A DNA stretch of 64,000 bases from Paragonimus westermani (taxonomy: Eukaryota > Platyhelminthes > Trematoda > Plagiorchiida > Troglotrematidae). Positions 1 to 13,080 of the stretch are shown one piece after another. The position numbers and the translations under genes are program-made. The stretch is from assembly GCA_008508345.1 (NCBI GenBank), contig QNGE01000775.1, forward strand, positions 163,652 to 227,651, read 5' to 3'. Within the stretch, counting starts at the first letter, position 1; each line of letters opens with the position of its first letter. The notes below the pieces were generated by a model. That model was given only the letters and a program-made list of their open reading frames with translations, did not search any database and had not been told where the DNA came from.

Positions 1-3000
1 CCCGTCGGAAAACCAGATGAATCCGAATTAGTACCTAAGATTCTGCCTGTATGCGTCCTTAGTTTACAAGCACAGTTGAGCGTTAACAATTTTTCGTAGT
101 GCAAGAAAATTATGCACAACCGATTGTACAAGATTTGAAGGAGAAATTCTGAGGAATTTTCTGCTTGTGGATATTAGATTTACAAAAGTTTGCTTCAAGC
201 AGCAAATGTCCGAATCCTATTGACAATGAACGCCGGAGAAACAAGTCTTCATCAGTTTTCATTACATCAGACAGCACAGTGCAAACAGTAATCCTTATGA
301 CTTACCCACTATTGAAGTGTGCTTTCACGTTTCGTCTACAAAATTACCCTCAACTGCTCTGGTCAGTATCACTCCAGAACCTGCACTTACAGCAACCTAC
401 ACCTTATTAGAAGGGGAAAAACATGCGGCCGAGTAATGCTGAGCATATTCTCAAGTGGCTAGGGCAGGTAGTAACGCAACACAGTAGGTTGTGTGTCTGA
501 CCGTACCACTTTATTAAACCTCTCTTTCTCTGAGGGTTACGTGGTTGCAGTAGTCTCCGATAATTGGTCACCAAACCGCGCCATTTTAATGCTTTGTATC
601 ACACTGAAATGACTGTAACGGTTCTGTAAACACAGTGGTTCTCCATTACAGTTCAGAAGGATAATCCAGGCGAAAGAGTCGTTTCCAGAATACCTAGTTA
701 ACAGACCAAAAATCAAACATAGAACACTAATTCGGGAACGTATGCACGCGTGTGGGCGACATCCGAACCTAAGGTAACGTACTAATCGAAGAAATACACG
801 GTCCAGAAAAACCCATTATCAGCAAACACTGGCAGAATTTGGTCGATTTTTAATGGACTACAGACACCTAAGGGGAGACGTATTAATTACTCACAAAATA
901 CTCTACACCTCAAGTCATTCATTGGCACTTCTGTTCTCACCAAATAAGGATGAATATTTAAGAGGTCAGTCGCCGAAAGTTAGCAGTGGAACAGTCGGAT
1001 TACTTTGCGAGCAGAAATGTTTTACAATTAATATCTGTTCACACTGGAATGCAATGCTAAATTTTGTGGTTACGGCTGAATCAGTTGTGAGTACTACACT
1101 GTTACAAGGTCGGCACTTACTCAAAAGACACGGGTCATTATGTATGCATGTGTAAATGAATGTTGATTGTTTCCAGTGTTCGTTACTGAAATAATTACGG
1201 CCAGCTTTTTCATTGGACTGACCTTTTATTCAAGTCTGCTCACATTCTGTCTATATATTACACACCGTCCGACAAAATTTTCACCAACCAGAACAGAGAC
1301 AAGAACACAGAAGCAAAGATATTTTTCACCTCTGTACCATCTTATGAACCTATAAACATATATGACCAGTTGAGTATGAACGCCTATTAAGTGAATATGA
1401 ACTATTGTGGTGGATTGTCAGGTCGGAGGTGCGAGTTTTCGAACGCTCGGCCGAATACCTCAACGCCGGGGGAGGCAAGTTCAAAAGCCTGCCGCGANAA
1501 TAGAGATTGTGCTTTATTGGACGCCTTCTCGCTACACTATTAATGACACCACATTGTCGTTCCCATTTGAGGATTGTAGACATGCAATTTGTGTGCGATC
1601 AAGGAACACCTCAACTCTGTGCTACCTGTTACGTGGCACACGATTCATGTTAACCCTTGGTCTTTTCTTTTGAGTGTGTCTTACAGGTATACTTGAAACA
1701 TTCATTTTAACACAGGTAATACAGATCTTGCAAAACCAAACACACTCCACGGCCTATGTGAAAAGGGTTTTGACAAGCCACTACTGTTTGCTTGACAGTA
1801 GGACCCAACCTTCCGTAGTAATTTGCACCAGAAACGTCGATGTAACCAGGTAAATCAAACATTTCTATTACACTAACAGCCCCACTGGACTTTATTTAGG
1901 GTGCATACTTTTGAAGTATAGATCCATCATGTCGTTTGTCGGCACACACTTGGTAGACGTTGGTCAGTTCTACGCTCATGGTTGACCCCAGCTAAATGTG
2001 TACAAAAAGGGTCGTTCCGTATGGTCAACTTGTGCAGAATGGCCGCAACAACTCGATTGTTTTGGCATGTCACAATATTATATATAGCGTCAAGAAGCTA
2101 TCAGTGCTCACTCCGTAAGAGTTACTACTAGTACCAAAGTTTTGACAATGTTTTTCGTACATATGAAATTTCCAACATCCCCGTAGAAATAAAATAGTCC
2201 AGCTGCGGCCAAAAGATGTGAGCGAGCATTTAATTAAACATTCTCTTTACATATTATAAAGCAGCGTCCACTAGAAGCACTTACTAATCCTGATCAACTC
2301 GTTCGGCTGAAAGTTCTCTTTATGACAAGAGGCATAAGGTTAGCATATACAACGGTGATACATAGTGCTTTTGGCCGCCCCGTATGTGGGACGGGTCCAG
2401 GAACCTGCATAGACGACTTAAATGTATGCTTACACAGAGACTGACCACACTGAATGATGGCAGCAAGTTGGCGAAGCCATCAACATGTTGGGTGAGCCAA
2501 GGACAATATCTGCATCACTCGGATGCGGATATGATAACGTAAGTGAACGAAGAATGAGTAATGTTTCAACATCGTCACCGTGAGGTAACCGATTATCGAC
2601 AGTGGAGACATGTGGTGTGAAACTCCGGAACTTAAATTCTTATTGTCGGTTTCCAGTTCGCCCGAAATGACAAAAGTCGCAAAGTAGTGGCGAAACGCAC
2701 CACGGGTAAATTCAGTATGTTTCAATCGGAGCAGTTATGCGAACAGGCAAACCGAGTCACCCAATTCCCCTTATCGGGATATGTATTCTACACGATAGAC
2801 TGATTGGATTTGATGCGGAATATTATAGTCAAAATCCGGTAAAGCTATATACCAGCGTTGGAGCATGGCGGTGTCTGGCTTCTAGAATGATTTTCAAAGA
2901 GGGAAAAAAAGACTCAGGTTCTTACAGTTAGGATAAACTGTAAAATTTGAAGCAATACATAGATGTAAAGATGAGGAATAACACAGCAAACTGCAGGGCC

Positions 3001-3222
3001 CTTCTCTGTGTGGCTATTTCCACATTCTGTTTGGCTCGACCGTCAAGAAACGCAAATTGCAAGATGTTCATTTTGTTCAGGGGCGACTCCAATGCTTGTA
3101 GGTGATTCAACGGTAATCCAGACGTAGTGTAACTTAAGCGGAAACAATCAGCCAGTCGCTACACTGTTCGTAATCACAAGAAGGTGAGATACACCGCCGT
3201 ACACAGTGTACCCATAGAACAT
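1..3222. other. Unassigned sequence, no gene recognised
   Basis: Only short open frames are present and none resembles a known domain. A relatively GC-rich block around 1405-1500 stands out from the AT-leaning surroundings and is open in both directions over about 80 codons. It looks like a repeat-derived fragment, but I see no second copy in the window. One ambiguous base (N) lies at 1498 inside it. Confidence 0.5.
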
Positions 3223-3810
3223 CTAAAGTGACAGATGAATGACTATTCGTTTCCTCGGAATCGCGAAATTGAATACGAAGCTAAAGAATTGTTGAAGAGG
3301 ACTAAAAATGGAACTCAGTTCTGCAAGACTGTCAGAGGATGACATATCAGTAAGTGGAACAAAACAGGAAGGGTCGGGTTTAAAACCATCCCAGGTCATA
3401 GGACTATTAGAAACATCTCTTATCTTGACCTTTAAAACCGTCCTTTGTAAGAATGATTGTAACACAGTTGTAACAACGAAGGTGGTTCTAACTTTGTCAT
3501 GAACACTACGTGTGGGAGAACAAACAATAATGCTGTCCCGGCAGGTTTCAGCTCTATTAATAATTATGGACAAGAACATTACTGTTACGGTCAGACAGAA
3601 CAGTTGAAAACTGTACGTATAAAAACCAAACGATGTGTTAGTAGTACCAACTTCGTCAAGTTCAGAATCAGGAGTGATTTGTAAGTAGGCAGTTTGTGAA
3701 TCAAGCATTGAGAAGAATGTCTGCCCAAAGTGATGATCATGGCAGCTACATGGAAAATTTGGAACCTGTGCAGAATGTAGCAGAATAGTCCAGTACTTTC
3801 TTACAAACAT
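3223..3810 (-). CDS. Candidate open frame, 195 codons, unknown
   Basis: This is the longest uninterrupted frame in the window, on the minus strand, opening with ATG at 3810. At the stop-codon density of this AT-leaning sequence, a frame this long should arise by chance well under once in 64 kb on six frames, so it deserves mention. The translation has one hydrophobic stretch near residues 68-86 that could span a membrane, followed by a Ser/Thr/Val-rich half. I recognise no domain, no signal peptide and no cysteine pattern. No clear splice signals or partner exons were identified. It may be a real exon of an unknown minus-strand gene, a relic of a mobile element, or chance. Confidence 0.22.
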   Translation of the reverse strand: MFVRKYWTILLHSAQVPNFPCSCHDHHFGQTFFSMLDSQTAYLQITPDSELDEVGTTNTSFGFYTYSFQLFCLTVTVMFLSIIINRAETCRDSIIVCSPTRSVHDKVRTTFVVTTVLQSFLQRTVLKVKIRDVSNSPMTWDGFKPDPSCFVPLTDMSSSDSLAELSSIFSPLQQFFSFVFNFAIPRKRIVIHLSL

Positions 3811-6800
3811 CAGAAGAGATATTGAATACCACTTCAGGTACAGTTGAGTAATGCAATGTGTTGTCGGTCCTACTGCATTTAGGTGATATTTAAACTAATC
3901 GGTAATCATGCGCTATTACAACACAGAGACTGGTTTCTTAGGCACAGTTATGTTCCCCGGCCGCTTTTGTTCGGTGCTTTGTGGTTTTAAGAATCCAGAG
4001 AGGACAAGTCTTTTCTTCATGGGGAAGTGACAACTGTACTCTTCTCTTGCACTCTATCGCGGGCACATTTTCAAATTAAATGTACTCTTTCGACCAGACA
4101 GAGTGAAATGATCTGTTTCTTTTGATTTCAATGATTTGTTTCAATAAGTTTGAGAAACTCTCAATTAGAACTGCTTAACTGTTTCCAATGATCAAAATAC
4201 TGTGGAAAGGATAGCAAAGACGATGCGTAGCATTCAAATGGAGTTCGACGTAGCCAACAGTGAACTCTCAATGAAGTGGAGGGAGTGTACAATTATATTT
4301 TATAGGTGCGCTTCAGGAACTTGTCGGCTCTCCGAAACAATTTGATGTAAGTTGCTACGGTTACTGTTAGACGCCCCCAGCCACGTTTAGCAATCCAAAG
4401 TTTGTGTTTTGTTTGTTAAAATTTACATGGTTATACGCATTTTGGTTTCTGTTCTACTCTACTCCATATCGTCCGTTTTTGACATAATAGCCAGGAAAAT
4501 TAATTAGTTACTGGTAACGATTATACATGAAACTACGGTGAGAAAACCACTTTATAAAATCAGTTTTCATGTACGGCCCATAGTCTGTTTGTATGTGTGA
4601 CCAGTTCCGTGAATTCGTTCAAAATCTATACCCGGATTAACTGCTAAGTGTGAGATAGTTTCAGCACATGCTGGCACAAGTCAGAAGAGGAAACTACGAA
4701 ATAAAACCATTCCTTGTTTTGTCTACTCAAATGTGTCTTCTAATTTTTTCGCCAAGGACTACCAAATCTCTTCTAAACAAAAATCTGTCCCTCGTGTACG
4801 GTTCATAGTGATTCTAATCGTTTATCTTATGATTTCACTTATCGAAAACTCTTACGGTGTCGAAGCGGGTACAATTAGTAAAAGTTGCTGCAATCCGTGT
4901 TCTTTGGTGATTCTCAACTGACATAGCCTAATGATATCGGATGGTTCTAGTTTGAAGTGAACACTGATGTATATTAGCACACCCCCAAAATCAAAATGGA
5001 TCAAAACGTGGCGTTAAATCACCACAACGGTTGTTTCTGTACTCTTACACAGATCTATTGAAAGATGTTTGTGGGCAGACCGGTTTCAGCAAAGCTCTAA
5101 CACAACTGGGAAACTCTATGCAACTGCTGGAGTAGCGTAGACGGACAGTAATGGAAAAGCGTATACATTTGCAGCATTGACCCATCAATATTTTGCAAGT
5201 TGATATGACCTCAGTCAAACACACCCTAAGAGTAACTAACGCTGTCTAACAAGGTAATCAGAAGTGAAACAAAGTCGATTTGACCGACCAATCAGTGATA
5301 CTTGATTTCACCGTATTGATCTCGAGTGCCAATTAGTACTAGTATTGCACAGTGAGTGCTCTATACTCACGCGCACAAACACGCACAAAATTAGCTGATA
5401 CAATAACCAACGAGAAACTCAATCGATAAAACCGTGTCACATCGGTAGCATTTCTTTGTAATCGCATCACCGGCAACAATTTGGAAGCAATCTGACGGAT
5501 TCCGGTTCTGCCGAAGGGCATTCGTATTTCGAGTGAGTTTTTGAAACAGCATCATTTGTTTAAAGTGTAACTTTGATAAGGTTCTGAATTAATTCTAGCA
5601 TAGTAACTTCGCAATTTTGAAAACTGTTCAGAGACTGTGATTAACCTTTGTGCTTTATCATGTTTGTGAACCGGAACCACTTGCAATTTCTGGATTTAAC
5701 CGAGTTTCCCGTCGTAACCTCAGTCAGACCATTTGGTGGACATATAGATGATGACGTTTAGCTACACTATCAACGTTACAGTGTACGTTTCGTTGCATTC
5801 TTTTCAAAGATCAACTCGTGCAATCATTGAAAAAACTCAGGGCATTCCATTGTGAATGTGTGCACCGAACATAAGTTATTAGTTATTGTAGGTTTGTTTA
5901 AGTTCTCTTTAAACGGAGATGCTGAAGATATTAGGCTGATTGACAATACACTACAAAAACCTGAGGGATAACCTATTCCTTGTTAAAATAAGCCACCACG
6001 CACCAAGTAATTCAGCAAAAAACCTAAATCAGATAAATAAGGACAAGAATTCAGACTTTCTTAGCTGTAAATTATAGCGTACAATCAGCAACTTACTGCA
6101 TGGTCACAGCGATCACCTCTTCCCCTGTTGATATGCAGGGTTCTGTGTTCACGGTTCAAATCTTGGTCTATCAGCAGGTACATGTGCTGCATACATTCTA
6201 TGGCCGCCTTCCACTTCTACAGGTCACCGAATGTATGTATATGCTAGGACGTTGTCTAAGTGGGTTCGAATTTGTTGTTGACATGGTCTGCAAGCTGCCA
6301 GCTCTTATCAGATATTCTTTTTTTTCAACTCCATTCATCTTTTGTTTGTGTACATAACACGTTCGAAACGATTTGTGCACCGACGAACACAGTTATAGGA
6401 ATACATAGGCAACTGTACGACTACATAAATTTATTCGCTGAATGTAGTATATTGTAAAGATAATCTGAAGTAACACCAGGGTAACCGTTAGTTTGACGTG
6501 GTGTCTGGGAAAGACATCGAATTGCAGAGGGTCATGTGTCAATCCGGCAACATAAAAGTTCCTCGTAGAATAATAACAGAGAGAGGTTAACAGTTGGTTT
6601 GTCTGAAAGTCAGCTGTAGGATGTGAAAATAACCGACCGACAATTGGGACGTTTTACGTCTATTGCAAATGATGGTGTGCACAGAAGCAATACTACTGTT
6701 AGCCGTGAGGGCAATTGATAAACTGGGGGAGCGACAACAAAGAGTGGGGTATTTTGTACTGAGGTACGATACAGAGAAAGATTATAAACACGTCACTATA

Positions 6801-9800
6801 CCTATTTGCCAGATCGAACCAGCAATATATAACAGTATTGCCAATTGGATGTGGTGCACACTCAGCGTCGGTCAAGTTTGTTGCCTGATCGAACAATCAC
6901 ATGTAGAATTCAACCTCCACTCCACTGTTATTCGAGCTGCAAGAACGAAAATTTAAATTCACTGTACAGCGATTGAGCTTTATGTGCCGGACCCCAACAT
7001 CGGATTTCATTAGACTCTTCACAAGTTATCGCAGTCAGTTTTATTCATTGTAACCAAGAAGTAAAATGTGGGAGAAGCTAACATTGCGACAACTGACCTC
7101 TCTGATTATTCACTGTTATCACCTACAACATTAAGTCATTGCCTATTACCAAAGCTTGACGGTAAAATAATTCTGAAGAATTTTCACTGTAAATACTCAA
7201 AGGGGAAAGAGATTAGGAACAGGGGTTAGAAACTATTGCGCCCAAATCCAAACAGTCAGCGTCAACGGACGTACAAAGATTAGGCAAACTAGTGAATGGC
7301 AAGTGAGTGTAATAAAACGGTTATAAAACAGCTTCCGCGGAGGATTTTCTGTTCTGCTTCACTGGCTGTCACTACTTTACCGAAGATTTTATTCATCAGT
7401 AATACCAGTCAAGCTGTAAAACCAAACTGTTCTCACCCACAATAATACAATGGGTTGGACAGGAGACATCCAGTCCAGCAAACTAACAGGATGTGTCGCT
7501 CCAAAAGTGCTACATTGTTCTTGTTTGCCGAAGGTCTAATTGCTGTTCACCACTTGTGGAGGAACCGGAACAGAGGACGTGACTGAGAACGTAATTTTCC
7601 TACATGCTATAAACTAGAAATAAATACCGTCACAATACTCCCAGTGTATTCTGTCAGACGGTAACGGTTATGCAGTTAAATGGATAGTAAACTAAGGTAT
7701 TCCGATCAAGAATTACATAACATTTAGTAAGTTTAATACACGCGGTTGAATATCTAATGTAACATAATGCGGTCTGGCTGGTAATGGGATTTGTGTGTTG
7801 GTATAAACTGCATTAGGATCGGATCAGACGGCTCGGAAAATTTTATGCTTTCATATACTGCTCAGCGAAACAATTTTCAGAACCTGTCAATATAACCTGG
7901 CGGACGTGAACCAGACGGTGAATTCGCATGGTTCTCACGTTCGGTCCATCCTAGTTTTATGTTGGTAAATTCGCTGAACACAGCAAAACCGTTCAAGGGA
8001 AAGTGCACCTTTGTCAATTGCTACGAAAAACATTTTCGGTCATTCTCAACATAAATATAAAACAGTTAGATCGATGGATAATTAGGTAAATAGTCGACAT
8101 TAAAGAAGACTATGTGAGGTTGCGTTAATCCACTCTGCGTTAAGCGCGCGTGTAAATCCACGCGCATACCACCTAGGGTGCGCGACGGTTAGGTACGCTA
8201 ATTTCGAGTGATGTTAAAACTTTTGTATATCTCCACGTAAGCTGGTCAGATTTTAATGTAGTCCAGTCTGTTGCATAGCTCTTCTTACTAACTGGCTAAC
8301 GTCACGAAGTTTTAGGAATTCACTTTTATTCGGGAAAACGAATTAACTTCGTGTGGCTTTCGCTAAGAAATTTGGCTGCTATGATTTCCTGAAAAAGAAA
8401 CTGTGTCGAAGCATACACTTTTCACTCCCCGATAAAAACAGCTTAGTTTTATTTATCACCAACATGTGGTATCAGAAAACACAGTGTTCTCAGTCATCGT
8501 GTATCTCTCAAATTCGCCGGTGTGCTTCAAGCGATCAGATAAGGTTTGATCACAAAAAGAAGTCGTGTTTAACAACCAAACTTTACTCGAAAAGGCTGGA
8601 AATAGTGTACTGTTTGTTTCCGTTTTCCTCTAATATAACAATGTCAGTGAGATATGGGGTATGTGATGAACGTATAAGAATCGTTCAGTGTGAATCCTTG
8701 ATATATTACCTAACTTATGTTTGTTTCGAGTTTAAGTAAACAGCTTTGTAAGAATCTCAGTACTAAAAGCATGTGGTTTGTCCTCTTCGTTGTTTACCTA
8801 TTAAAAAGCCCGGATAAGTGGGATAGCATGCAAATACCGGTAAGCAAGCGTTACAATGTGCTTGATATATTTTTGTCCTACTGAAGTCGCATTTCGCAGT
8901 TCTAAACTAAAACTGCTGTGTGCATTATTTTGTAGGTGTGTCTGATATGTTTACTCGAGAATTTCTTTGGCGACACAACAATTTCACATTCGAACAAGTC
9001 GCCTTAGGAATGCAAACTGTGATCCGTTCCTTGCACTCGTTCTGAACACGATACAGTCTTCCAAGTACACTTACTATTCAACAACCAGCAAGTCTGACTT
9101 GTTTGTGATAAACTTTAGAATCAATCGTGGCATAACACGGCATTCTGAAGTTTGAGAACTTGTCCCAAAAATCAAGTAAGACACAAAATTGCTGTCCAAA
9201 GACTTCTGTTTTCTTGGACATCATCGAAAACCTTAACCTTATAAGCATATTTAATATCAATCACTTTTCCCTCTTATAAGACGCTGAAGTTCGTACACTG
9301 TGAGGTCAGCAGACAGTTCTTTATCTCCCATTTCTTGACAGGATTGAGCAGTAATGCTTTAACTGCGAAGCCTTCTCCCTAAAAGTATTAGTCTACGTTG
9401 ATTCAGTCGAACAAAGATTTATCTGGCGTTAGACTACTTCAGCACCCCGAGCACTGCTCACCACGGAATGTGATTTTGTGGTCAAGTGGTTAGATTAGAG
9501 GAATGTCACGTGATAGACCATTTGTGCCCATCTAAAACTTATAAAATCTTCCCCTAGAACTAGTCAGTACCTTAACTGTACGACGGGACTTGCTCGTGAT
9601 CTTCTTGGACAGAAAGTCCACATACACCTTCTCTATGAAAATGTAGTTTATCTATATGGATTACGCAACATCGCTTTTTGCACTGAGCAGTTTAAACTAC
9701 ATTACCTCGGCCATCTGTATTTCGAGTGTAGCGGTTTAAAGAGAGGTTTAAAGTTACATTCCTAAAGTGGATCAGTCTGTTGGTCCGGACAACTCACTTC

Positions 9801-11349
9801 TTATCAGGCTGCTCCATGTTCGTTACCCTGGTGACCTAGCCGATTTCTTAAACGTTTGCCGTGTCCGTTTGATCAGTGATTCCCTAAGTGAAGTTTTTCC
9901 CGAAGTATCTATCTCCTGGTTTTTAGCACCCACTATGAGTTATTGTAGACGTGGAACCTTTAAAAGTTTGATAAGCTAGTCATGTGAACTAGAATCATGA
10001 TAGACGTGGTAATGCACACCTTACAAATTTACAATCCGGTTCAGTCGGGTTGGCACACTTCGACACTGTTATGATGAAAAAAGCTCTTGCAAACAGGTCA
10101 GTTCGTAGCAGTGCTTCTATTCATTAGATTTCAGTCTATGATTAGAGTTTCTCGGTCAACGATCATCATTTTTAATCAGTAGCCTCCCTGTTAGTCTGAA
10201 ATGCCGGTTTTAGAAGTAGGTCGGCAAAACATTCTGTCTGAAAAAATGCGAGTGATATTCTACTTGTATTGAACAAAATTCTGGTTTACAAATCACAGCA
10301 GACATACTTTGCAAGTTTTTGCAACGGGCTGTTCACACACAAAAACTGACATTTTTCATTCATGGAACAAAGTAAATCTTTTTTAAATTGACTTGAACCC
10401 ACGGTCCTGAAAGGGGTGAATCCATATTCCGTCAAACTAACTTACATATATATACGTACAATTCGAGAGACAAGTGTTTGCAGGTTGTCCGCAAATTATA
10501 GCGCATGCAGGTTGGACGGAAAAGCGAAGACATTATCGCGATGCAGACACGGTCGATATAGAAGGAGTTAATCTTCAACTAGACTTTTTCCGTCTGGGTT
10601 GAGAAATTTTCATTTAGAAACCTGTGGCAACCATTTTTCACATAGTCACGGTATGGTCTTCATTTCATCGCAGTTTTCTATCAACACGCTAGGAATGCAC
10701 CAGTGGCCTTGAATTCAGCGCGCATCACTTGGGTCATCCTTCAAAGTGGGGTGGGGAATGTTTGTCAAACTGATATCACAAATCACACTGTTTGTGCCGA
10801 TTCAAGTGAAAATCACGATCAGCGCACAAGTACACAAGCTGAACTGTTTTATGGAGGGCGCACTAATTCCATCCAGTCTTCAGTGGAATGCGTCTGTACT
10901 TGTCACCAGTGCATTCTTGATGAGGTCAAATCCACGTAAAGAGGGGTTTGAAATGAAAGATGATGGCATAATCTGGTTAGCTCAGGACGAAAAGAGTTAA
11001 GGCCTACTAAAACTTAAGAGTGCAAAGGCACAGTGACACAAGCTGACTAGTACGTAATCAATGAAAAAAGGTTCAGATCATTCACTCTGCTGTATGCCGT
11101 GTTTTTGAGACTATGCAACATTTTGAACGGTGAAATGTCGATTGCAAATTAATGCAAAGGCTAGCTGTCATGTAAAATAACAACATTCCCACTCTTCTAT
11201 CATTTGTTATGCCGACAGCCTGGAAACGCTCTCTTTATGAGACTGAGTGGGCCCGAACTTCATATGGCTATTATCCACGGTAAGGTGAGAGACGTCTACC
11301 GCAAATCGTTAGCTGTTAATGATACGTCTTAGTGGTTTGTAAAAGTCTA
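3811..11349. other. Unassigned sequence, no gene recognised
   Basis: No domain, splice-bounded exon or repeat family was recognised in this 7.5 kb. An open stretch at 8353-8739 on the + strand (128 codons, no ATG at its start) contains scattered cysteines but no pattern I can assign, and its length is compatible with chance. Confidence 0.5.
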
Positions 11350-11545
11350 CGGGAATACTGATAACTAGGAGGGGGCTTTGCTTTTACAAGTTGAACGTCA
11401 TTCAGGTGATCACAGTTGTCACATTCCTACATACTTTACAATCCACCTCTTTCCAAAGGAAGCACTAGACTCGTGTTTTGATTCTTGTTAAAGCTCGTCA
11501 GCAGTACATAACCTTTCAGTGTGCGGGATAAAATTGTGACCACAG
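11350..11545 (-). mobile_element. Degenerate tRNA-derived SINE copy
   Basis: Read on the minus strand, this stretch follows the order of the better copies elsewhere. It has a 'gctgacgagctttaac' block, then an 'acgagtctagtgcttcc' block (about 11460-11475), then a body, then 'ttcaactt' and a tail resembling 'ccccgactactcatcagtaat'. It is clearly diverged and the tRNA-like head is barely recognisable. The ends are approximate. Confidence 0.6.
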
Positions 11546-12675
11546 TTCCGCTGGACGATCTAGTTTTCGAAGGAGGCTAAATGAAATGTCTGTAAGAACG
11601 CGATAGTTGTGATTAATGGTGTATGGTGTTCATGTTATATCAAGTACATCCCCTGCTACTTATCAGTAATCAGAAGGAAGTACGGTTTAATTACTGTTTT
11701 GCACTAATACGATTATCCTAGGAGATTATCAGTCAAATTTTGATTGAGGACGCATTTTTCTAACTACTGAAAACCTACAGTCTTTGGCTTTTTGGTTATT
11801 GCAAATATATGGCCGATCTAGTGTCAGCTGAAAGGACAGTTTACTTCGGACATGTCTGCGCTCTGTGTTGTCCCTTTGGACCTGATACGTTCCCAACTCC
11901 ATTATCAAACGAGATAAGTAAGTCAATTGACAACACTAAATCTAGTCTTAACACTTCCGAGTGGGAACGTAAATCCAATCATAGCGAAAAAGTTGATGGA
12001 AAGATGCGGTACTGTCTTGAAGTTACATGCACGTCTTTGGCGTAGTTGTTCACTCCTGGCATTCTATCTTACTGGGTAACATTTGATTACTGTATAGGGT
12101 TAAAATGCAAATTGACGATGATGGTTTACTTTAGACTTCTAAGAGGAGGCGGTCACGGTGTACACAAAACACATAAACTACAAATGAAACCGCTAAAAGG
12201 AGGTGAGTCAAAAGAACTTGACGACATCTGGCACTTCACTTTTTCATAAATACCACCTCCATTCTAAAGGGTTTAAACTCTGCGAAGTGCACAGCCTCAG
12301 TATTTCAGAACTGCGAACAACCACAGTGCACGACACCAAATGTTTCTAAAGATCACAGAAGGAGTGCAGATTACAAAACTGCTGGCTGTATCCTAAAAAA
12401 CGTATGTGCCTCGGTGCGTGACATTGCGCATTTCATTTTTACCGCATTCCGTTTCTTTCGTCAGACGGTGATCAAACAAACAAACTTTTTTCCACCAACC
12501 AAATCCCGAAGATCAGTGACTGTCCCTAAAACCCAACATGGTCGTACTTTATATAACTGGTTAAGCGCTTGTGTCTATCGCCAACTCGTTCTATGCTTTG
12601 ATTGTCCAACGTTAACAGTTCGTACCGCTTCTCACGTCATTGGCTGCTCCGTACCACTTGGTAATTCTCAACACA
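11546..12675. other. Unassigned sequence
   Basis: Nothing supportable was found apart from a 30-bp stretch near 11645-11672 that resembles the tail of the SINE family (C-rich, then 'tacttatcagtaatc'). Several short open frames on the + strand (to 12249 and 12414-12686) look random. Confidence 0.45.
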
Positions 12676-13080
12676 CTACCTGCTGAACGCATCTTCATTC
12701 GCCGGACAGCCTTGTCTGATGTGTACCTTAAACTGGTAGCTTGTCTTCAGTGAAGCAGTTTCGGACTTTTGAATCCCCAGCGAACATTCTGCGTTCGTGA
12801 TAAACATAGTTATCAATTGCGCTGGCACACGCCGTGTGTATTTTGGTACAGGTGGGGTGACAAAAGTAATCTGTTCCACTTTGAGGGATGACCAACCTGA
12901 TACACGTGGGTTCATGCACATACACCAGGTCTGCGTGGGTTGATCGAATGCTGTATTCACCACTGTGTTCACTAGAAGGAGTAAGGGTAGATTTCCGAGG
13001 AGGACTGTAGTGTGTTCGTGTTCCCTAGAGGCCCACAGACTCATTGTGCTGAATTTTAATACATTGATCAGCCAATCCAA
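12676..13080 (-). other. Overlapping minus-strand open frames, possible Cys-rich exon
   Basis: Two overlapping minus-strand frames are open here. One is 134 codons long. The other, about 12728-12965, has a region with five cysteines (for example 'DYFCHPTCTKIHTAC') and a preceding 'GEY...LVYVHEP' string, vaguely like the border of two immunoglobulin domains. A pyrimidine-rich tract ending in AG (minus strand, near 12970) could serve as a splice acceptor. No convincing donor follows, and the frame ends at a TAA. I cannot assign a function, and the length of the longer frame is not improbable by chance. Confidence 0.17.

Noticed and set aside
12676..12760. Reverse transcriptase motif (IRQGCP) at the end of a minus-strand frame
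   Set aside because: Only six residues match; the surrounding sequence lacks the other RT motifs in any frame.
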